DNA of 64,000 nt from Candidatus Eiseniibacteriota bacterium (GTDB taxonomy: Bacteria; Eisenbacteria; RBG-16-71-46; CAIMUX01). The stretch lies in NCBI GenBank assembly GCA_016712505.1, contig JADJQY010000002.1, positions 1 through 64,000 of the forward strand. Reading direction: 5' to 3'. Below, piece by piece: positions 44,543 to 53,150 of this stretch. The notes under the pieces were generated by a model. It was not told the origin of the DNA, made no database searches, and saw nothing but the letters and a program-made list of their open reading frames with translations. Each line of letters begins with the position of its first letter. The stretch's first letter is position 1. Position numbers and translations under genes: made by a program.

Positions 44543-45517
44543 TTATTTACGAAACAGTTCCCCGATCGAGGAGCCCTCGTGGATCCTCTGAATGGCCGAC
44601 GCCAGGGTGGGGGCGATGGAGGTGACGCGCACCTTCGGGTGTTTCTTCTCAGGCGAGAGCGGGAGCGAATCGGTGATCCACAGCTCCTTGATTTCCGGCC
44701 GGTCGAGCCGTTTGTGTGCGCTCTGGGTGAGAACACCGTGGGTGATGGCGAGGTGGACCTCCGGCTTCGCCCCCGCCTTGAGCAGCGCCCCGAGTTGATC
44801 GAGCACGCTGCCGCCCGCGATGATGTCGTCGATCACGATCGGAATCCGTCCGTTGATGTCGCCCACCACGTGGGTCGTTTCCGTTCGATCGAAGCCGAGG
44901 CGGCGCTTGTGCATCAGGACCAGCGGCAGGTCGAGGGTCTCGGCGTATTTGCCCGCCATCTTCACCCGGCCCTCGTCCGGCGCCACGATCACGGCGTTAC
45001 GGAACTTCTTCCCGCGGAACCGCTCGGCCAGCACCGGCACGGCGGTGAGCGGGTCGACCGGGATGTTGAAGAACCCCTGGATTGCCGGGGCGTGGATGTC
45101 CATGTAGATGACCCGCGTCGTGCCGAGCGCTTCCAGGGTCTCGGCCACCACCTTGGCGCTGATCGCTTCGCGCCCCCGGGCCATCCGCTCCTGTCGCGCG
45201 TAGGGGAAGTAGGGGACGACCGCGGTGATGCTGTGGGCCGAGGCGCGGCGAAAGGCATCGACGTAGAGCAGCAGTTCCATCAGGTGATCGTTGACCGGCG
45301 CGCCGCAGGGTTGGATGAGGAAGATGTCATCTCCGCGGACCGAGTCTTCGATGATGACGTGGGTCTCGCTGTCCGGGAGCACCGTCGTGTGGCAGACTCC
45401 CAGACGCACCTTGAGTTCGCTCGCCACCGCCTCGGCCAGCGGTCGGTTGGCCGAACCTGAGAAGACGCAGAGGGGATGCGTGGTCTTCTTTGCCGTCTTT
45501 CGCCGTGCCTGGGCCAT
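44543..45517 (-). CDS. prs: Ribose-phosphate pyrophosphokinase (PRPP synthetase), divergent type
   Basis: This 324-residue enzyme makes PRPP from ribose-5-phosphate and ATP in the cytosol. The family core is clear: CVFSGSANRPLAEAVASEL, the DSVRGDDIFLIQP flag, and VVPYFPYARQERM with catalytic Arg/His residues. The PRPP loop, usually DDMIDTGGT, reads DDIIAGGSV, so the aspartate and the Thr-Gly-Gly-Thr phosphate contacts are altered. It could be a divergent active clade or a diverged paralogue. It is divergent from the DJ-1 gene. Confidence 0.9.
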   Translation of the reverse strand: MAQARRKTAKKTTHPLCVFSGSANRPLAEAVASELKVRLGVCHTTVLPDSETHVIIEDSVRGDDIFLIQPCGAPVNDHLMELLLYVDAFRRASAHSITAVVPYFPYARQERMARGREAISAKVVAETLEALGTTRVIYMDIHAPAIQGFFNIPVDPLTAVPVLAERFRGKKFRNAVIVAPDEGRVKMAGKYAETLDLPLVLMHKRRLGFDRTETTHVVGDINGRIPIVIDDIIAGGSVLDQLGALLKAGAKPEVHLAITHGVLTQSAHKRLDRPEIKELWITDSLPLSPEKKHPKVRVTSIAPTLASAIQRIHEGSSIGELFRK

Positions 45518-45605
45518 GCTGCTCCCTGCCCTCGCCCGCGGAAGGCGGGTGAGTGTCCGTTGCGCATCGATGCTCGCCGGCTGTGTGCCGGCAGCCGATC
45601 GCGGG

Positions 45606-45637
45606 TCGTTGCGGTCGCGGATCGTTGCGGTCGCGGT
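45606..45637. repeat. 16-bp tandem repeat, two copies
   Basis: TCGTTGCGGTCGCGGA followed by TCGTTGCGGTCGCGGT between prs and the DJ-1 gene; 15 of 16 positions identical. Confidence 0.65.
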
Positions 45638-45714
45638 CCGGTCTCGCGTGTCGCTGCCCGATCTTACCCGCCGCGGGGAGGATTCGTCACGTGAGTGGAG
45701 CGTTGGAGGGGAAG

Positions 45715-46308
45715 ATGACCGAAACCGTCGTTTCCGTGCTGGTCCCGTTGGCCGATGGGGTGGAGGAGTTGGAAGCCGTCGCGGTGATCGATCTCCTGCG
45801 GCGCGCCGGCGCCGAGGTCGTGCTGGTCGGGATGGACCGACCGGTGGTGGTCGGTCGGAATCAGATTCGGCTGGGCGCCGACCTCCTCTGGTCGGAGTTC
45901 TCGGACGCGCTGACCGCGCGCGACTGGACGCTGGTGTTCATTCCCGGCGGGATGGGCGGAGTTGAGCGCCTGCGAAGTGAGGCTGGTCTACTCGAGCTGG
46001 TCCGCCGGCAGCGGCACGAGCGACGCTATCTCGCCGCGATTTGCGCCGGCCCGCTGGTGCTCGCCGAGGCTGGCGTCCTGGCCGGCGTCTCGGTCACCTG
46101 CCACGACAGCGTACGCGCCGCACTGTCCGGAGTCCGCGGCGTCCATCTCCTCGCTCCGGATGCACCGGTCGAGATCGACGGCCGGTTCGTGACCAGCCGC
46201 GGGGCGGGCACGGCGGTCGATCTCGGCCTGGCGCTGATCGAGTTGTTGTTCGATCGCGCGCGTCGCGACGCGGTGGCGGGGCAGATCCAGGCGGCGCGCG
46301 GGGTGTAA
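45715..46308 (+). CDS. DJ-1/PfpI superfamily protein
   Basis: This 197-residue cytosolic protein starts at ATG 45715 with TTGGAGGGGAAG upstream. It has the DJ-1/ThiJ fold: VSVLVPLADGVEELEAVAVIDLLRRAG with the nucleophile-supporting Glu17/Glu18, FIPGGMGG, and the nucleophile elbow AAICAGPLVLAEAG with Cys110. DJ-1 members act as glyoxalase/deglycase, chaperone or protease-like stress proteins; this looks like the DJ-1/YajL subfamily rather than PfpI. It is followed by a long repeat region with no gene. Confidence 0.9.
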   Translation: MTETVVSVLVPLADGVEELEAVAVIDLLRRAGAEVVLVGMDRPVVVGRNQIRLGADLLWSEFSDALTARDWTLVFIPGGMGGVERLRSEAGLLELVRRQRHERRYLAAICAGPLVLAEAGVLAGVSVTCHDSVRAALSGVRGVHLLAPDAPVEIDGRFVTSRGAGTAVDLGLALIELLFDRARRDAVAGQIQAARGV

Positions 46309-46321
46309 CGCAGGCTGCAGC

Positions 46322-46413
46322 GCGCGGGCGGTGGCGCGGGCGGTGGCGCGGGCGGTGGCGCGGGCAGTAGCGCGGGCGCTAGCGCGGGCCGTAGAGCGGG
46401 AAGTAGCGCGGGA
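46322..46413. repeat. 12-bp degenerate tandem repeat, about 8 units
   Basis: Units of the form GCGGGCGGTGGC decay rightward to GCGGGCAGTAGC, GCGGGCGCTAGC and GCGGGAAGTAGC. It starts 13 bp after the DJ-1 stop codon. Confidence 0.7.
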
Positions 46414-46450
46414 AGCCAGGCAGACCGGTCGGCATGTGAACTACGGCACA

Positions 46451-46473
46451 ACTCTCCCCGGGGAGAGTGTGGG
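46451..46473 (+). repeat. Palindromic element E3, left of HNH locus 2
   Basis: ACTCTCCCCGGGGAGAGT is a perfect 18-bp palindrome, followed by GTGGG. It is the most symmetrical of the four copies. Confidence 0.7.
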
Positions 46474-46477
46474 CAGG

Positions 46478-46738
46478 TCGGTGGCGTGGGTGGCGTGGGT
46501 GGCGTCGGTGGCGTGGGTGGCGTGGGTGGCGTGGGTGGCGTCGGTGGCGTGGGTGGCGTGGGTGGCGTCGGTGGCGTGGGTGGCGTGGGTGGCGTGGGTG
46601 GCGTCGGTGGCGTCGGTGGCGTCGGTGGCGTCGGTGGCGTCGGTGGCGTCGGTGGCGTCGGTGGCGTCGGTGGCGTCGGTGGCGTCGGTGGCGTCGGTGG
46701 CGTCGGTGGCGTCGGTGGCGTCGGTGGCGTCGGTGGCG
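46478..46738. repeat. 29-copy 9-bp tandem repeat with higher-order structure
   Basis: Units are TCGGTGGCG (S) or TGGGTGGCG (W). The order is S W W S W W W, repeated exactly twice (a 63-bp higher-order unit), then 15 S units. The tract is otherwise uninterrupted and should be hypervariable in copy number. Confidence 0.9.
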
Positions 46739-46967
46739 TGGCTAGCTCCAGCTCGCTGGAGCTGCGCGCGCAAAAAAGTCAACGCCGGGTTCGAATTCAT
46801 TTGACGATCGTTTGGTTGGGGCGAACCTGCCCGCCGTGACCGATCCCCGATCTCCGTGGTGAACGCCCTCCGGCGCGCCTGGGGGTCTTTCTCGCATCAT
46901 CCTCGATTCGCGGCGAATTCGCGCCAGATCGCCGCGCTCACGACCTCTGATTCGCTCGTCGAAGGCG

Positions 46968-46981
46968 GAAGTATCCTTCGA
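46968..46981 (+). promoter_or_regulatory. Conserved upstream element of HNH locus 2
   Basis: GTATCCTTCG at 46971-46980, identical to the copy at 2293-2302, 137 bp before the start codon. Purines (GGCGGAA / GTGGAG) precede it in both. Confidence 0.4.
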
Positions 46982-47117
46982 AGACGAGACGCGAAGCAGC
47001 CAGGAGGCGCACGAGCGCCCCATACCTCGGCTTCGCGCAGCACGTACAGCGCACCGCCTGTCGTGCATCAGACCGCGTGCCCTCTGCACCGACACCCGAG
47101 AGATGGAGGCCGACACG

Positions 47118-48863
47118 ATGATCAACTTGCTGGAATCGATCCCCACGACCGGCGCGTTCTCTACCCTCACCGATCAGGAGGTGCTGCGCGCGGTGGTGGC
47201 GTGGGCAAAGGAGGAACGGCGCACCACGGCCGCTTTGCTGCAGAGTCTGGGAGAGCTGGACGCCAGACGCCTCTACCTCGGGGCCGGTTGTTCCTCGACC
47301 TTCGCCTATTGCACCGAGGTGCTGCGGATGTCGGAGCCCGCGGCCTATCACCGGATCACGGCCGCGCGAGCCGGGCGGCGTTTTCCGGAGCTGCTGGCCG
47401 GACTCGCGGCGGGCGATCTTCACCTGAGCGGCATCTGCCTGCTCGCCCCGGAGCTGACCGGGGCGAACGCGGCCCATTGGATCGCGCTCGCGCGCGGGCA
47501 GTCGAAACGGGCGATTGAACGACTGCTCGTGCGCCACCGGGCGGCGCCGAGCGGTACAGCTCTGGCGGGGCAGGCCGGCGTCGCTCCCAGCGGTGCGATC
47601 GCGGCGGACACAGTCGCGGCGGGCGCGATTGCGCTGAACCCAGCGTCGATCTCAGCGCCGGAGCCGGCCATGGCCGCAGGCCGTGCCTCTGGGTCGGGGG
47701 CCGGGCCGGATCGCGGGCCGACCTCGGTGCTTCCTTCGGCTCCCGCTCACCTTCCCGAGCCGCCGGTGGCGGTGGAGCCCGATCCTCGAGACACGGCGCG
47801 CACCGGGCCGAAGCTCTCGTTCTTCGCCGATCCCGAGTTGCAAGATCTGCTCGCCCGCGCGCGCGACCTCGTGAGTCACAGCAATCCGAACGGAGATCTC
47901 GCGACACTGCTCCGGCTCGCACTCCGCGTGCTGGTCACGAAAACGGAGCGGCGCAGATTCGGGCAGCGAGCCGCGGAACCGTCTCGATCGAACCTGTCGT
48001 CGGTGGTTGCGCCGATTGCAGCTCCGAAGGTGGGAGAGGGCGACCCGCGACCGGTGGTCCAGCCGTCGACTCCCCGATGGCGCTCCCGCTACATCCCAAT
48101 CGCCGTCCGTCGTGCCGTCTGGCAGCGCGATGGGGGACGCTGCGCCTACGTCGCGTGTGATGGACACCAGTGCGCCACCCGCGCGTTTCTGCAGTTCCAC
48201 CACCTGATCCCGTTCGCCCAGGGCGGGGCGCACACGGTCGAGAACCTCGCGTTGCGCTGCGGCCCGCACAACAGGTACGAAGCAGACTGCGGCTCCGCCG
48301 GCGCGGGCGCCCCCGAAGACAGGGATGTGAAGCCCCGCCTCGGAGCGCCCGATCCCGAGCCTGCCGATTTCCAGGGTCCAGAGCCGACCCCGTCCTCGTG
48401 TCTCGCGCCAGGCCCCGAAGCCGATCGAACTCCCCCCGGGGGACGTTTGCGCGACACGGAGCCTGGGACCGGTGAACGGCTACGGAGTGACGCGCCGCGA
48501 CCTCGCCCCCGGAGAACTGCGGCGCCGGAGCCCGCGCCCCTCGTGGCCGGCGCCCCAGCCGACCCGGCCGCCGCCGGCGCCCGGCCGACCCGGCCGCAGC
48601 CGGCGCCCCCAGCCGACCCGTCCGCCGCCGGCGCCCGATGGCGGTCACCGCTCGCCCCCGACCCGGCCGGTACCGTAGCCGATGCCCCAACGCCGCCGGC
48701 ATCGGAACCAGGTCTCCTTCAGCCCCGATCCAACTCGCGCGGCGCTACCCCTAGGCGCGGCGCTCTCAGCGCCGCACGATCAACTTCGACGAGACCGCGC
48801 CCTGCGAGTTGGCCACGCGCGCGAAGTAGACCCCCGGCGTCAGGCCGTCGGCATCGACCGTGA
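47118..48863 (+). CDS. DUF222 domain-containing HNH endonuclease, copy 2
   Basis: This 581-residue paralogue of the gene at 2421 is chosen to start at ATG 47118 because ATGGAGG lies 9-15 nt upstream at the same spacing as in copy 1; an ATG at 47103 would remove that site. DUF222 fills residues ~15-140 (LGELDARRLYLGAGCSS, MSEPAAYHRITAARAGRRF). A Pro/Ala-rich linker follows, then HNH (RDGGRCAYVACDGHQC, His361-His362, VENLALRCGPHNRYE, His384). The tail beyond ~400 is Pro/Ala-rich, runs over element E4 and overlaps the convergent gene by 98 bp. The function is unknown; nuclease activity is inferred from the intact HNH. Confidence 0.87.
   Translation: MINLLESIPTTGAFSTLTDQEVLRAVVAWAKEERRTTAALLQSLGELDARRLYLGAGCSSTFAYCTEVLRMSEPAAYHRITAARAGRRFPELLAGLAAGDLHLSGICLLAPELTGANAAHWIALARGQSKRAIERLLVRHRAAPSGTALAGQAGVAPSGAIAADTVAAGAIALNPASISAPEPAMAAGRASGSGAGPDRGPTSVLPSAPAHLPEPPVAVEPDPRDTARTGPKLSFFADPELQDLLARARDLVSHSNPNGDLATLLRLALRVLVTKTERRRFGQRAAEPSRSNLSSVVAPIAAPKVGEGDPRPVVQPSTPRWRSRYIPIAVRRAVWQRDGGRCAYVACDGHQCATRAFLQFHHLIPFAQGGAHTVENLALRCGPHNRYEADCGSAGAGAPEDRDVKPRLGAPDPEPADFQGPEPTPSSCLAPGPEADRTPPGGRLRDTEPGTGERLRSDAPRPRPRRTAAPEPAPLVAGAPADPAAAGARPTRPQPAPPADPSAAGARWRSPLAPDPAGTVADAPTPPASEPGLLQPRSNSRGATPRRGALSAARSTSTRPRPASWPRARSRPPASGRRHRP
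48429..48451 (+). repeat. Palindromic element E4, right of HNH locus 2
   Basis: ACTCCCCCCGGGGGACGT followed by TTGCG. The next bases, GCGCGACACGGAGCCTG, match 16 of 17 positions at 2381-2397 just before the HNH1 ribosome-binding site. Confidence 0.55.
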
Positions 48864-49965
48864 GGGAGTGCCGACCGGTCTCCTGCGAACCATCGAGCAG
48901 ATGCCGCACCCGCCGTCCGTTTGAGTCGAACAGCTCGACCGTGACCCGCCCGGGGCTGGCAACGGTGTAGTCGATCGTCGCGAAGGTGGAGGTCGGGTTC
49001 GGCGCGACCCGCACCGTCGGCCCCTGCGGAACAGGATCCGGCACGGCGACCGTGCCCCGTTCCGTCACCAGCCAGGGTCCGGGGGGAGCGTTGAGCGGGA
49101 TCACGTTGAAGCCGAACGCCCCGTGGTAGTAGCCGGCCTCTCCACCGCTGGGCGCCTCGGGGGAGAAGTCAGCCAGGGTGACCGCGTAGAGGTGCCCTCC
49201 CGGGTACCCCTTCCGAAAACTCAGGTAGCCGTCGGGATTCATCACGGTGAGCGCGGTGCCGCTCGGGTCGAGATCGACCAGGTTCGCCACCAGCGTGCTG
49301 TTCGCACCGGTGAACAGGTCTGCGCTCACCGCATCGACCACGATGTCCCAGGAGACGATGTGGGTCGGCGCGAGCGGGCCTGTGGTGCCGTCGGTGGTGA
49401 TGGTGCCGGTCACGGTCGCCCCGAAGAAGGCGATCGGGGTGAGCGCGTAAACATTGCCCGAAGTTCGGGTGGCCGCGACGTACTGCGTGCCATTCGGCTG
49501 GTCGAGGGGGAGGAAATCGAACGCGCCCCCGTACATGTACATCGCCTGGCCGCCGGCTGCGTTGATCCCGGTGAAGTCGGCCACCGCCACGCCGAGATCG
49601 AGGAACGGATTCGGCGAGCGGAAAAACAGCATGCCGCCGTCCTGGTTCCCGTCCGGCGAGGTCGCGACCAGGATCCTCGTGCCGTCGCACGACAGATCGC
49701 CGTATGACATGTTTGCCGTGTTGGCCGGCGTGTAGCGTCCCAAGCGGCTGAACTCCGACACCGTGACGTTCCAGCCGGTGATCGTATTCGTACTTCCGGC
49801 AGTCGTGATCGTGCCGGTCGCGGTCATCGAGTAACTCTGCCCGCTGGCAAAGGTGAGCGGGCGAACGGTCAGTGTCGCCCCTTCCGTCGACGAGACGTCA
49901 CCAAGCGCGGCAATTCCAACCGCGGCGACCAGCGCCGCCCATCGTCCCCTACCGAGGCTGCTCAT
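48766..49965 (-). CDS. Secreted protein with FlgD-like C-terminal domain
   Basis: This 399-residue exported protein starts at ATG 49965 after AAAAGGAG. A signal peptide (GRWAALVAAVGIAALG) is followed by a beta-rich region with repeats near VTGTITTDGTTGPLAP and TATGTITTAGSTNTITG, and PDG motifs (DGNQDGGMLFF). The last ~85 residues are a FlgD Ig-like domain (VRVAPNPTSTFATIDYTVASPGRVTVELFDSNGRRVRHLL, seen as separate strands; LTPGVYFARVANSQG) ending KLIVRR. Function is unknown. It is convergent with HNH2 and divergent from the TolB-like lipoprotein gene. Confidence 0.82.
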   Translation of the reverse strand: MSSLGRGRWAALVAAVGIAALGDVSSTEGATLTVRPLTFASGQSYSMTATGTITTAGSTNTITGWNVTVSEFSRLGRYTPANTANMSYGDLSCDGTRILVATSPDGNQDGGMLFFRSPNPFLDLGVAVADFTGINAAGGQAMYMYGGAFDFLPLDQPNGTQYVAATRTSGNVYALTPIAFFGATVTGTITTDGTTGPLAPTHIVSWDIVVDAVSADLFTGANSTLVANLVDLDPSGTALTVMNPDGYLSFRKGYPGGHLYAVTLADFSPEAPSGGEAGYYHGAFGFNVIPLNAPPGPWLVTERGTVAVPDPVPQGPTVRVAPNPTSTFATIDYTVASPGRVTVELFDSNGRRVRHLLDGSQETGRHSLTVDADGLTPGVYFARVANSQGAVSSKLIVRR

Positions 49966-50234
49966 TGGCACTCCTTTTCCGTTGGCCAATCGATGCGTCG
50001 CCGGGGTTGTAAACAGGTCGCTCTCATCCTGGACCTGATACGAAAGATCTCAACAGTTTTCGCGGGCCGGAGCCGAGTCGTTGCCAGTTGCCGCAAATCC
50101 CTCCGGTGGTGTCCGCCTCTCGACTCCGCCCCCAAGGCGACACCCACCCGATCGATGGAACGCACCGACGCGCGGCGCGCATCTGCTACAGTTCGTGCGG
50201 AGCGCTCGGGGTGCGCTCCGCCGGAGGGTTGTCC

Positions 50235-51905
50235 ATGCCGTGCCGCGCGAGCCGAGACAGGTTCGATTTCGGTGGTTCAGGTCGACGGATGCTCCGAGGG
50301 CGGTCGACCGCCCTCGGCCACTCTCTGCTCTTGGCATTGATCTGTGCCGGATGCGGAGACGACAAGGGGGCCGGGCCGGATCTCACCGACCGTATCGCGC
50401 CCGATGCCGTGATCCTGGCCGCGACCGTGGGGACGGACCGCACCGTCACTCTCCGTTGGGCCGCTCCGGGCGACGATGGGTCGACCGGGCGCGCTGCGCG
50501 CTACGATCTTCGGTACGCCGAGGGCAGACTCGACCCGACGACCTGGGAGGCTGCAACGGTCCTCGAGCCGCCGTCGATTCCTGCCGAGGTGGGCAGCCCG
50601 GAGAGTCTCGTGGTGGTCGGACTCCCGCTCGGAAGCTGGAACTTCGCCCTGCGGTCGGCCGACGAGGTGCCAAACTGGTCGCCGCTCTCGAACGTCGCCA
50701 ATGGGAACCTGCGCGACACCATCCGTCCGGACGCCATCGCCGATCTGCGGGTGATTCGCGCCGAGCCCGACAGCGTCGTGCTTCAGTTCACCGCCGTCGG
50801 AGATGACAGCCTCATCGGGCGCGCAGCGGCCTACGATCTGCGCTACCGAGCCGGTGGGCTTGACGACCGATCGTGGGAGACCGCGACCGTGGTGGCGGGA
50901 CTTCCGTCCCCCGCGCCTGCCGGGAGCGTCGAACGACTCACCCTGACCGGGATCGATCTCTCCGAGCCCCGCACCTTCGGGCTCCGGGCACGCGACGCCG
51001 CGGGCAATGAAAGCGCCCTCTCGAACCGGGTGGAGGCGGGACTGGCTCGCGTGACCCAGCTCACGGCTCGTGAAGGGAACTTCTTCGGCGTGCGCTCCCC
51101 CGATTGGTCGCCGGACGGCGCCTCGATCGTCTTCGGGGCCGACTGGGAAGGGCGCGGATCGACCGAGATCCACGTCATCCCCGTGAGCGGCGGCGAGCCG
51201 AGTCAGTACACCGAGACCGAACTCTGGATGACCGACCCTGCCTGGAGCGCCGACGGACAGCGAATCGCCTGTGTCGGTGTCCAGCCCCCGTTCTACCGCC
51301 AGGGGCTGCACCTGATGGACGCGCGCAGCCCGGCGGAGCCGGTACTTCGCGTCAGCCATTCGACGAACTCCGCGTACCACCCCGACTGGTCGCCCGACGG
51401 CACAAGCGTTGCCTACACCGTGATCCTCTCCGACTTCCCCGCGCCGCGGGTCAGCGACCTCTTCGTGGTTCCCGCCGGGCCAGGATCGGCGCAGGCACTG
51501 GTCGTGGATCAATCGGCCAATGAGGAGCCGAGCTACGCGCCCGACGGCCGCTCGATCGCCTTCACCTCGAATCGCAGCGGCACCTACCAGATCTGGCTCG
51601 TGCCGGCTGCGGGCGGTACGCCGACCCAACTGACCCTGGATGAAACTCGAGAGGTCCGCTCGCCGAGCTGGTCCCCGGATGGCACCCACCTCGCGGTCGC
51701 CGTTGGCCCCTCCGGGAGCCCTTACGCGAGCAACATCTGGGTCGTCGACGCCGACGGCGGCAACGCCCGACAACTCACCTACGGGGCCGGGGGAGACCGG
51801 GACCCAAGTTGGTCCCCGGGAGGGAGCACGATCGCCTTCACCTCGCGTCCTGCGGGATCCGGGCACCTCTACCTGCTCGAAGTTCCGGAGGACCTGCGGC
51901 CCTGA
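50235..51905 (+). CDS. Lipoprotein with fibronectin-like and TolB-like beta-propeller domains
   Basis: This ~556-residue protein has a start at ATG 50235, with CGGAGGG upstream; ATG 50289 would give a shorter signal but lacks a ribosome-binding site. The signal ends LICAGC (lipobox), so it is a lipoprotein. Two fibronectin III-like units follow (RTVTLRWAAPGDDGSTG..AARYDLRYAEG and DSVVLQFTAVGDDSLIG..YDLRYRAGG). The C-terminal ~300 residues are a TolB/WD40-type propeller with repeated PDWSPDGTSVAYT, PSYAPDGRSIAFTSNR and PSWSPDGTHLAVAVG. It probably binds periplasmic or outer-membrane partners. A hairpin over the stop codon ends the transcript. Confidence 0.85.
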   Translation: MPCRASRDRFDFGGSGRRMLRGRSTALGHSLLLALICAGCGDDKGAGPDLTDRIAPDAVILAATVGTDRTVTLRWAAPGDDGSTGRAARYDLRYAEGRLDPTTWEAATVLEPPSIPAEVGSPESLVVVGLPLGSWNFALRSADEVPNWSPLSNVANGNLRDTIRPDAIADLRVIRAEPDSVVLQFTAVGDDSLIGRAAAYDLRYRAGGLDDRSWETATVVAGLPSPAPAGSVERLTLTGIDLSEPRTFGLRARDAAGNESALSNRVEAGLARVTQLTAREGNFFGVRSPDWSPDGASIVFGADWEGRGSTEIHVIPVSGGEPSQYTETELWMTDPAWSADGQRIACVGVQPPFYRQGLHLMDARSPAEPVLRVSHSTNSAYHPDWSPDGTSVAYTVILSDFPAPRVSDLFVVPAGPGSAQALVVDQSANEEPSYAPDGRSIAFTSNRSGTYQIWLVPAAGGTPTQLTLDETREVRSPSWSPDGTHLAVAVGPSGSPYASNIWVVDADGGNARQLTYGAGGDRDPSWSPGGSTIAFTSRPAGSGHLYLLEVPEDLRP

Positions 51906-51915
51906 GGTCCTCCGG
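51885..51915. terminator. Bidirectional hairpin between convergent genes
   Basis: CCGGAGGACCT (51885-51895) and AGGTCCTCCGG (51905-51915) form a perfect 11-bp stem with a 9-nt loop that overlaps the plus-strand stop codon. The minus-strand gene ends 20 bp beyond it. Confidence 0.55.
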
Positions 51916-51935
51916 TCGACCCGTTCGGGCGGGAG

Positions 51936-53150
51936 TTAGCGGAGGACGATGATCCTCTGCACCGCGGCGCGGCCGTCACGCGCTGCGAGCTCGAACCAGT
52001 AGGCGCCGGACTGCAGGTCCGAGGGCAGCGTCACGGTATCTCCGTGCGGCTGGAGCACCGCGACCTGACGACCGTCCGCGCCGAAGAGCCGCACCCGAGC
52101 GAGGTCGAGGGGCCATGCTTCACCGACCATGCGCAGCTCGCCCCCGCGGACCGGGTTCGGACTCACGGAGAAGGCGATGCCCTCCGTGACCGGCGGTGCC
52201 TGTGCCTCGGTCGTGGTGTTCATGTCGAATCTCCACATGTCGTGTTCCAGACGCACTGAACTCGTCCCGCACATCATGTAGGCATGGTTGTCGATGATGA
52301 AGCTGCCTGGGGCCCAACGGCCCGATCCCGGATGCGGAGGAAACTGGAGCCAACTGTCGGACACCGGCTGGTACTCCCAGAACTCGCCCGTATCGAGCTT
52401 GAGATGATCCTCGCCTTCGCCGCTCAGGATGTAGCCCTTGTCGGCGTAGGTGAATTGCGTCCCCGCGACGCGCCCCTCTCCGGGGAAGTCGTTCAGGCGG
52501 GTCCAGGTGTTCGTCGATCGGTTCCAGCGATAGACATCGCGGAAGATCCCGGCGCCATGCCCGAATCCAACGTATGGCGTATCTCCGAGGTTGAAATAGT
52601 ACGGATGGTGGCGTGCCGCGCCGGGGAGCGGATCGCGCGCGGTCCAGGTGTTCGTGGCGATGTCGTACTCCCACCAATCCCTCAGGTTTCCGGTCTGCGC
52701 TCCTCCCATGCCGACGAAAATCTTCCCGTCATCGGTGATGACGAACGCCGGGTGAGTGCGCCCGACCGCCGGGAGGGAGGCGAGCTGCGTCCACTGTGCA
52801 GTCACCGGGTCGTACTCCCACAGATCGGCCAGATACCCGGTGGCGCTTCCGAAGCCGAGGTATCCCTTCCCGCCCCAGGCGCCCCCGTAGGCATAGCTTC
52901 GATCCGGACCCGGGAAGTCGGGGAGGACTTCCCAGCTATTGGCCACAGGATCGTATCGGTAGAAATCATCCGAGGTGGAGGCGGTCGCCGTGGTGCCGGT
53001 GGCCGCGTAGCCATACCCATCGAGCACGAAGGTCACCGGATGGTGCCGACCGGGGCCCGGGAGATCGGCAACCTGCGTCCAGATGACCGCCGGCGCGGTC
53101 GACCAGAACCCGATGAGCGCCAAGAGTCCGAGGGAGATCGACTTGAGCAT
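51936..53150 (-). CDS. Secreted kelch-repeat protein with FlgD-like C-terminal domain
   Basis: This 404-residue exported protein starts at ATG 53150 after GGAAGGAGAAGG. A signal peptide (ISLGLLALIGFWSTAPAV) is followed by six kelch-type units: GRHHPVTFVLDGYGYAATG, DFYRYDPVANSWEVLPDFPG, GKGYLGFGSATG, DLWEYDPVTAQWTQLASLP, WWEYDIATNTWTARDPLPG and VYRWNRSTNTWTRLNDFPG. They form one beta propeller, probably carbohydrate- or protein-binding. The C-terminal FlgD Ig-like domain (VRLFGADGRQVAVLQPHGD, SGAYWFELAARDG) ends RIIVLR. It shares its tail with three other secreted proteins in the window. Confidence 0.87.
   Translation of the reverse strand: MLKSISLGLLALIGFWSTAPAVIWTQVADLPGPGRHHPVTFVLDGYGYAATGTTATASTSDDFYRYDPVANSWEVLPDFPGPDRSYAYGGAWGGKGYLGFGSATGYLADLWEYDPVTAQWTQLASLPAVGRTHPAFVITDDGKIFVGMGGAQTGNLRDWWEYDIATNTWTARDPLPGAARHHPYYFNLGDTPYVGFGHGAGIFRDVYRWNRSTNTWTRLNDFPGEGRVAGTQFTYADKGYILSGEGEDHLKLDTGEFWEYQPVSDSWLQFPPHPGSGRWAPGSFIIDNHAYMMCGTSSVRLEHDMWRFDMNTTTEAQAPPVTEGIAFSVSPNPVRGGELRMVGEAWPLDLARVRLFGADGRQVAVLQPHGDTVTLPSDLQSGAYWFELAARDGRAAVQRIIVLR

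Larger units (their letters stand above)
46309..47117. other. 0.8-kb non-coding repeat region upstream of HNH locus 2
   Basis: It contains a 12-bp tandem repeat (46322-46413), palindrome element E3 (46451), a 29-unit 9-bp repeat (46478-46738) and the conserved GTATCCTTCG element (46971). Open frames through the repeats (Val-Gly-Gly, Trp-Arg-Gly or Val-Ala-Ser strings) exist in all phases and are artefacts of periodicity. Confidence 0.7.

Noticed and set aside
41084..45460. A 1458-codon open frame on the plus strand over the lipoprotein, BNR-repeat and prs genes
   Set aside because: It mirrors the real minus-strand genes because of high third-position GC. It has no ribosome-binding site or recognisable domain.
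46322..46738. CRISPR-like array
   Set aside because: Units are 9-12 bp and contiguous with no spacers and no cas gene nearby.
46486..46839. A Gly/Val-repeat protein of 117 residues
   Set aside because: All frames of the 9-bp repeat are open; no ribosome-binding site or conserved flank supports translation.
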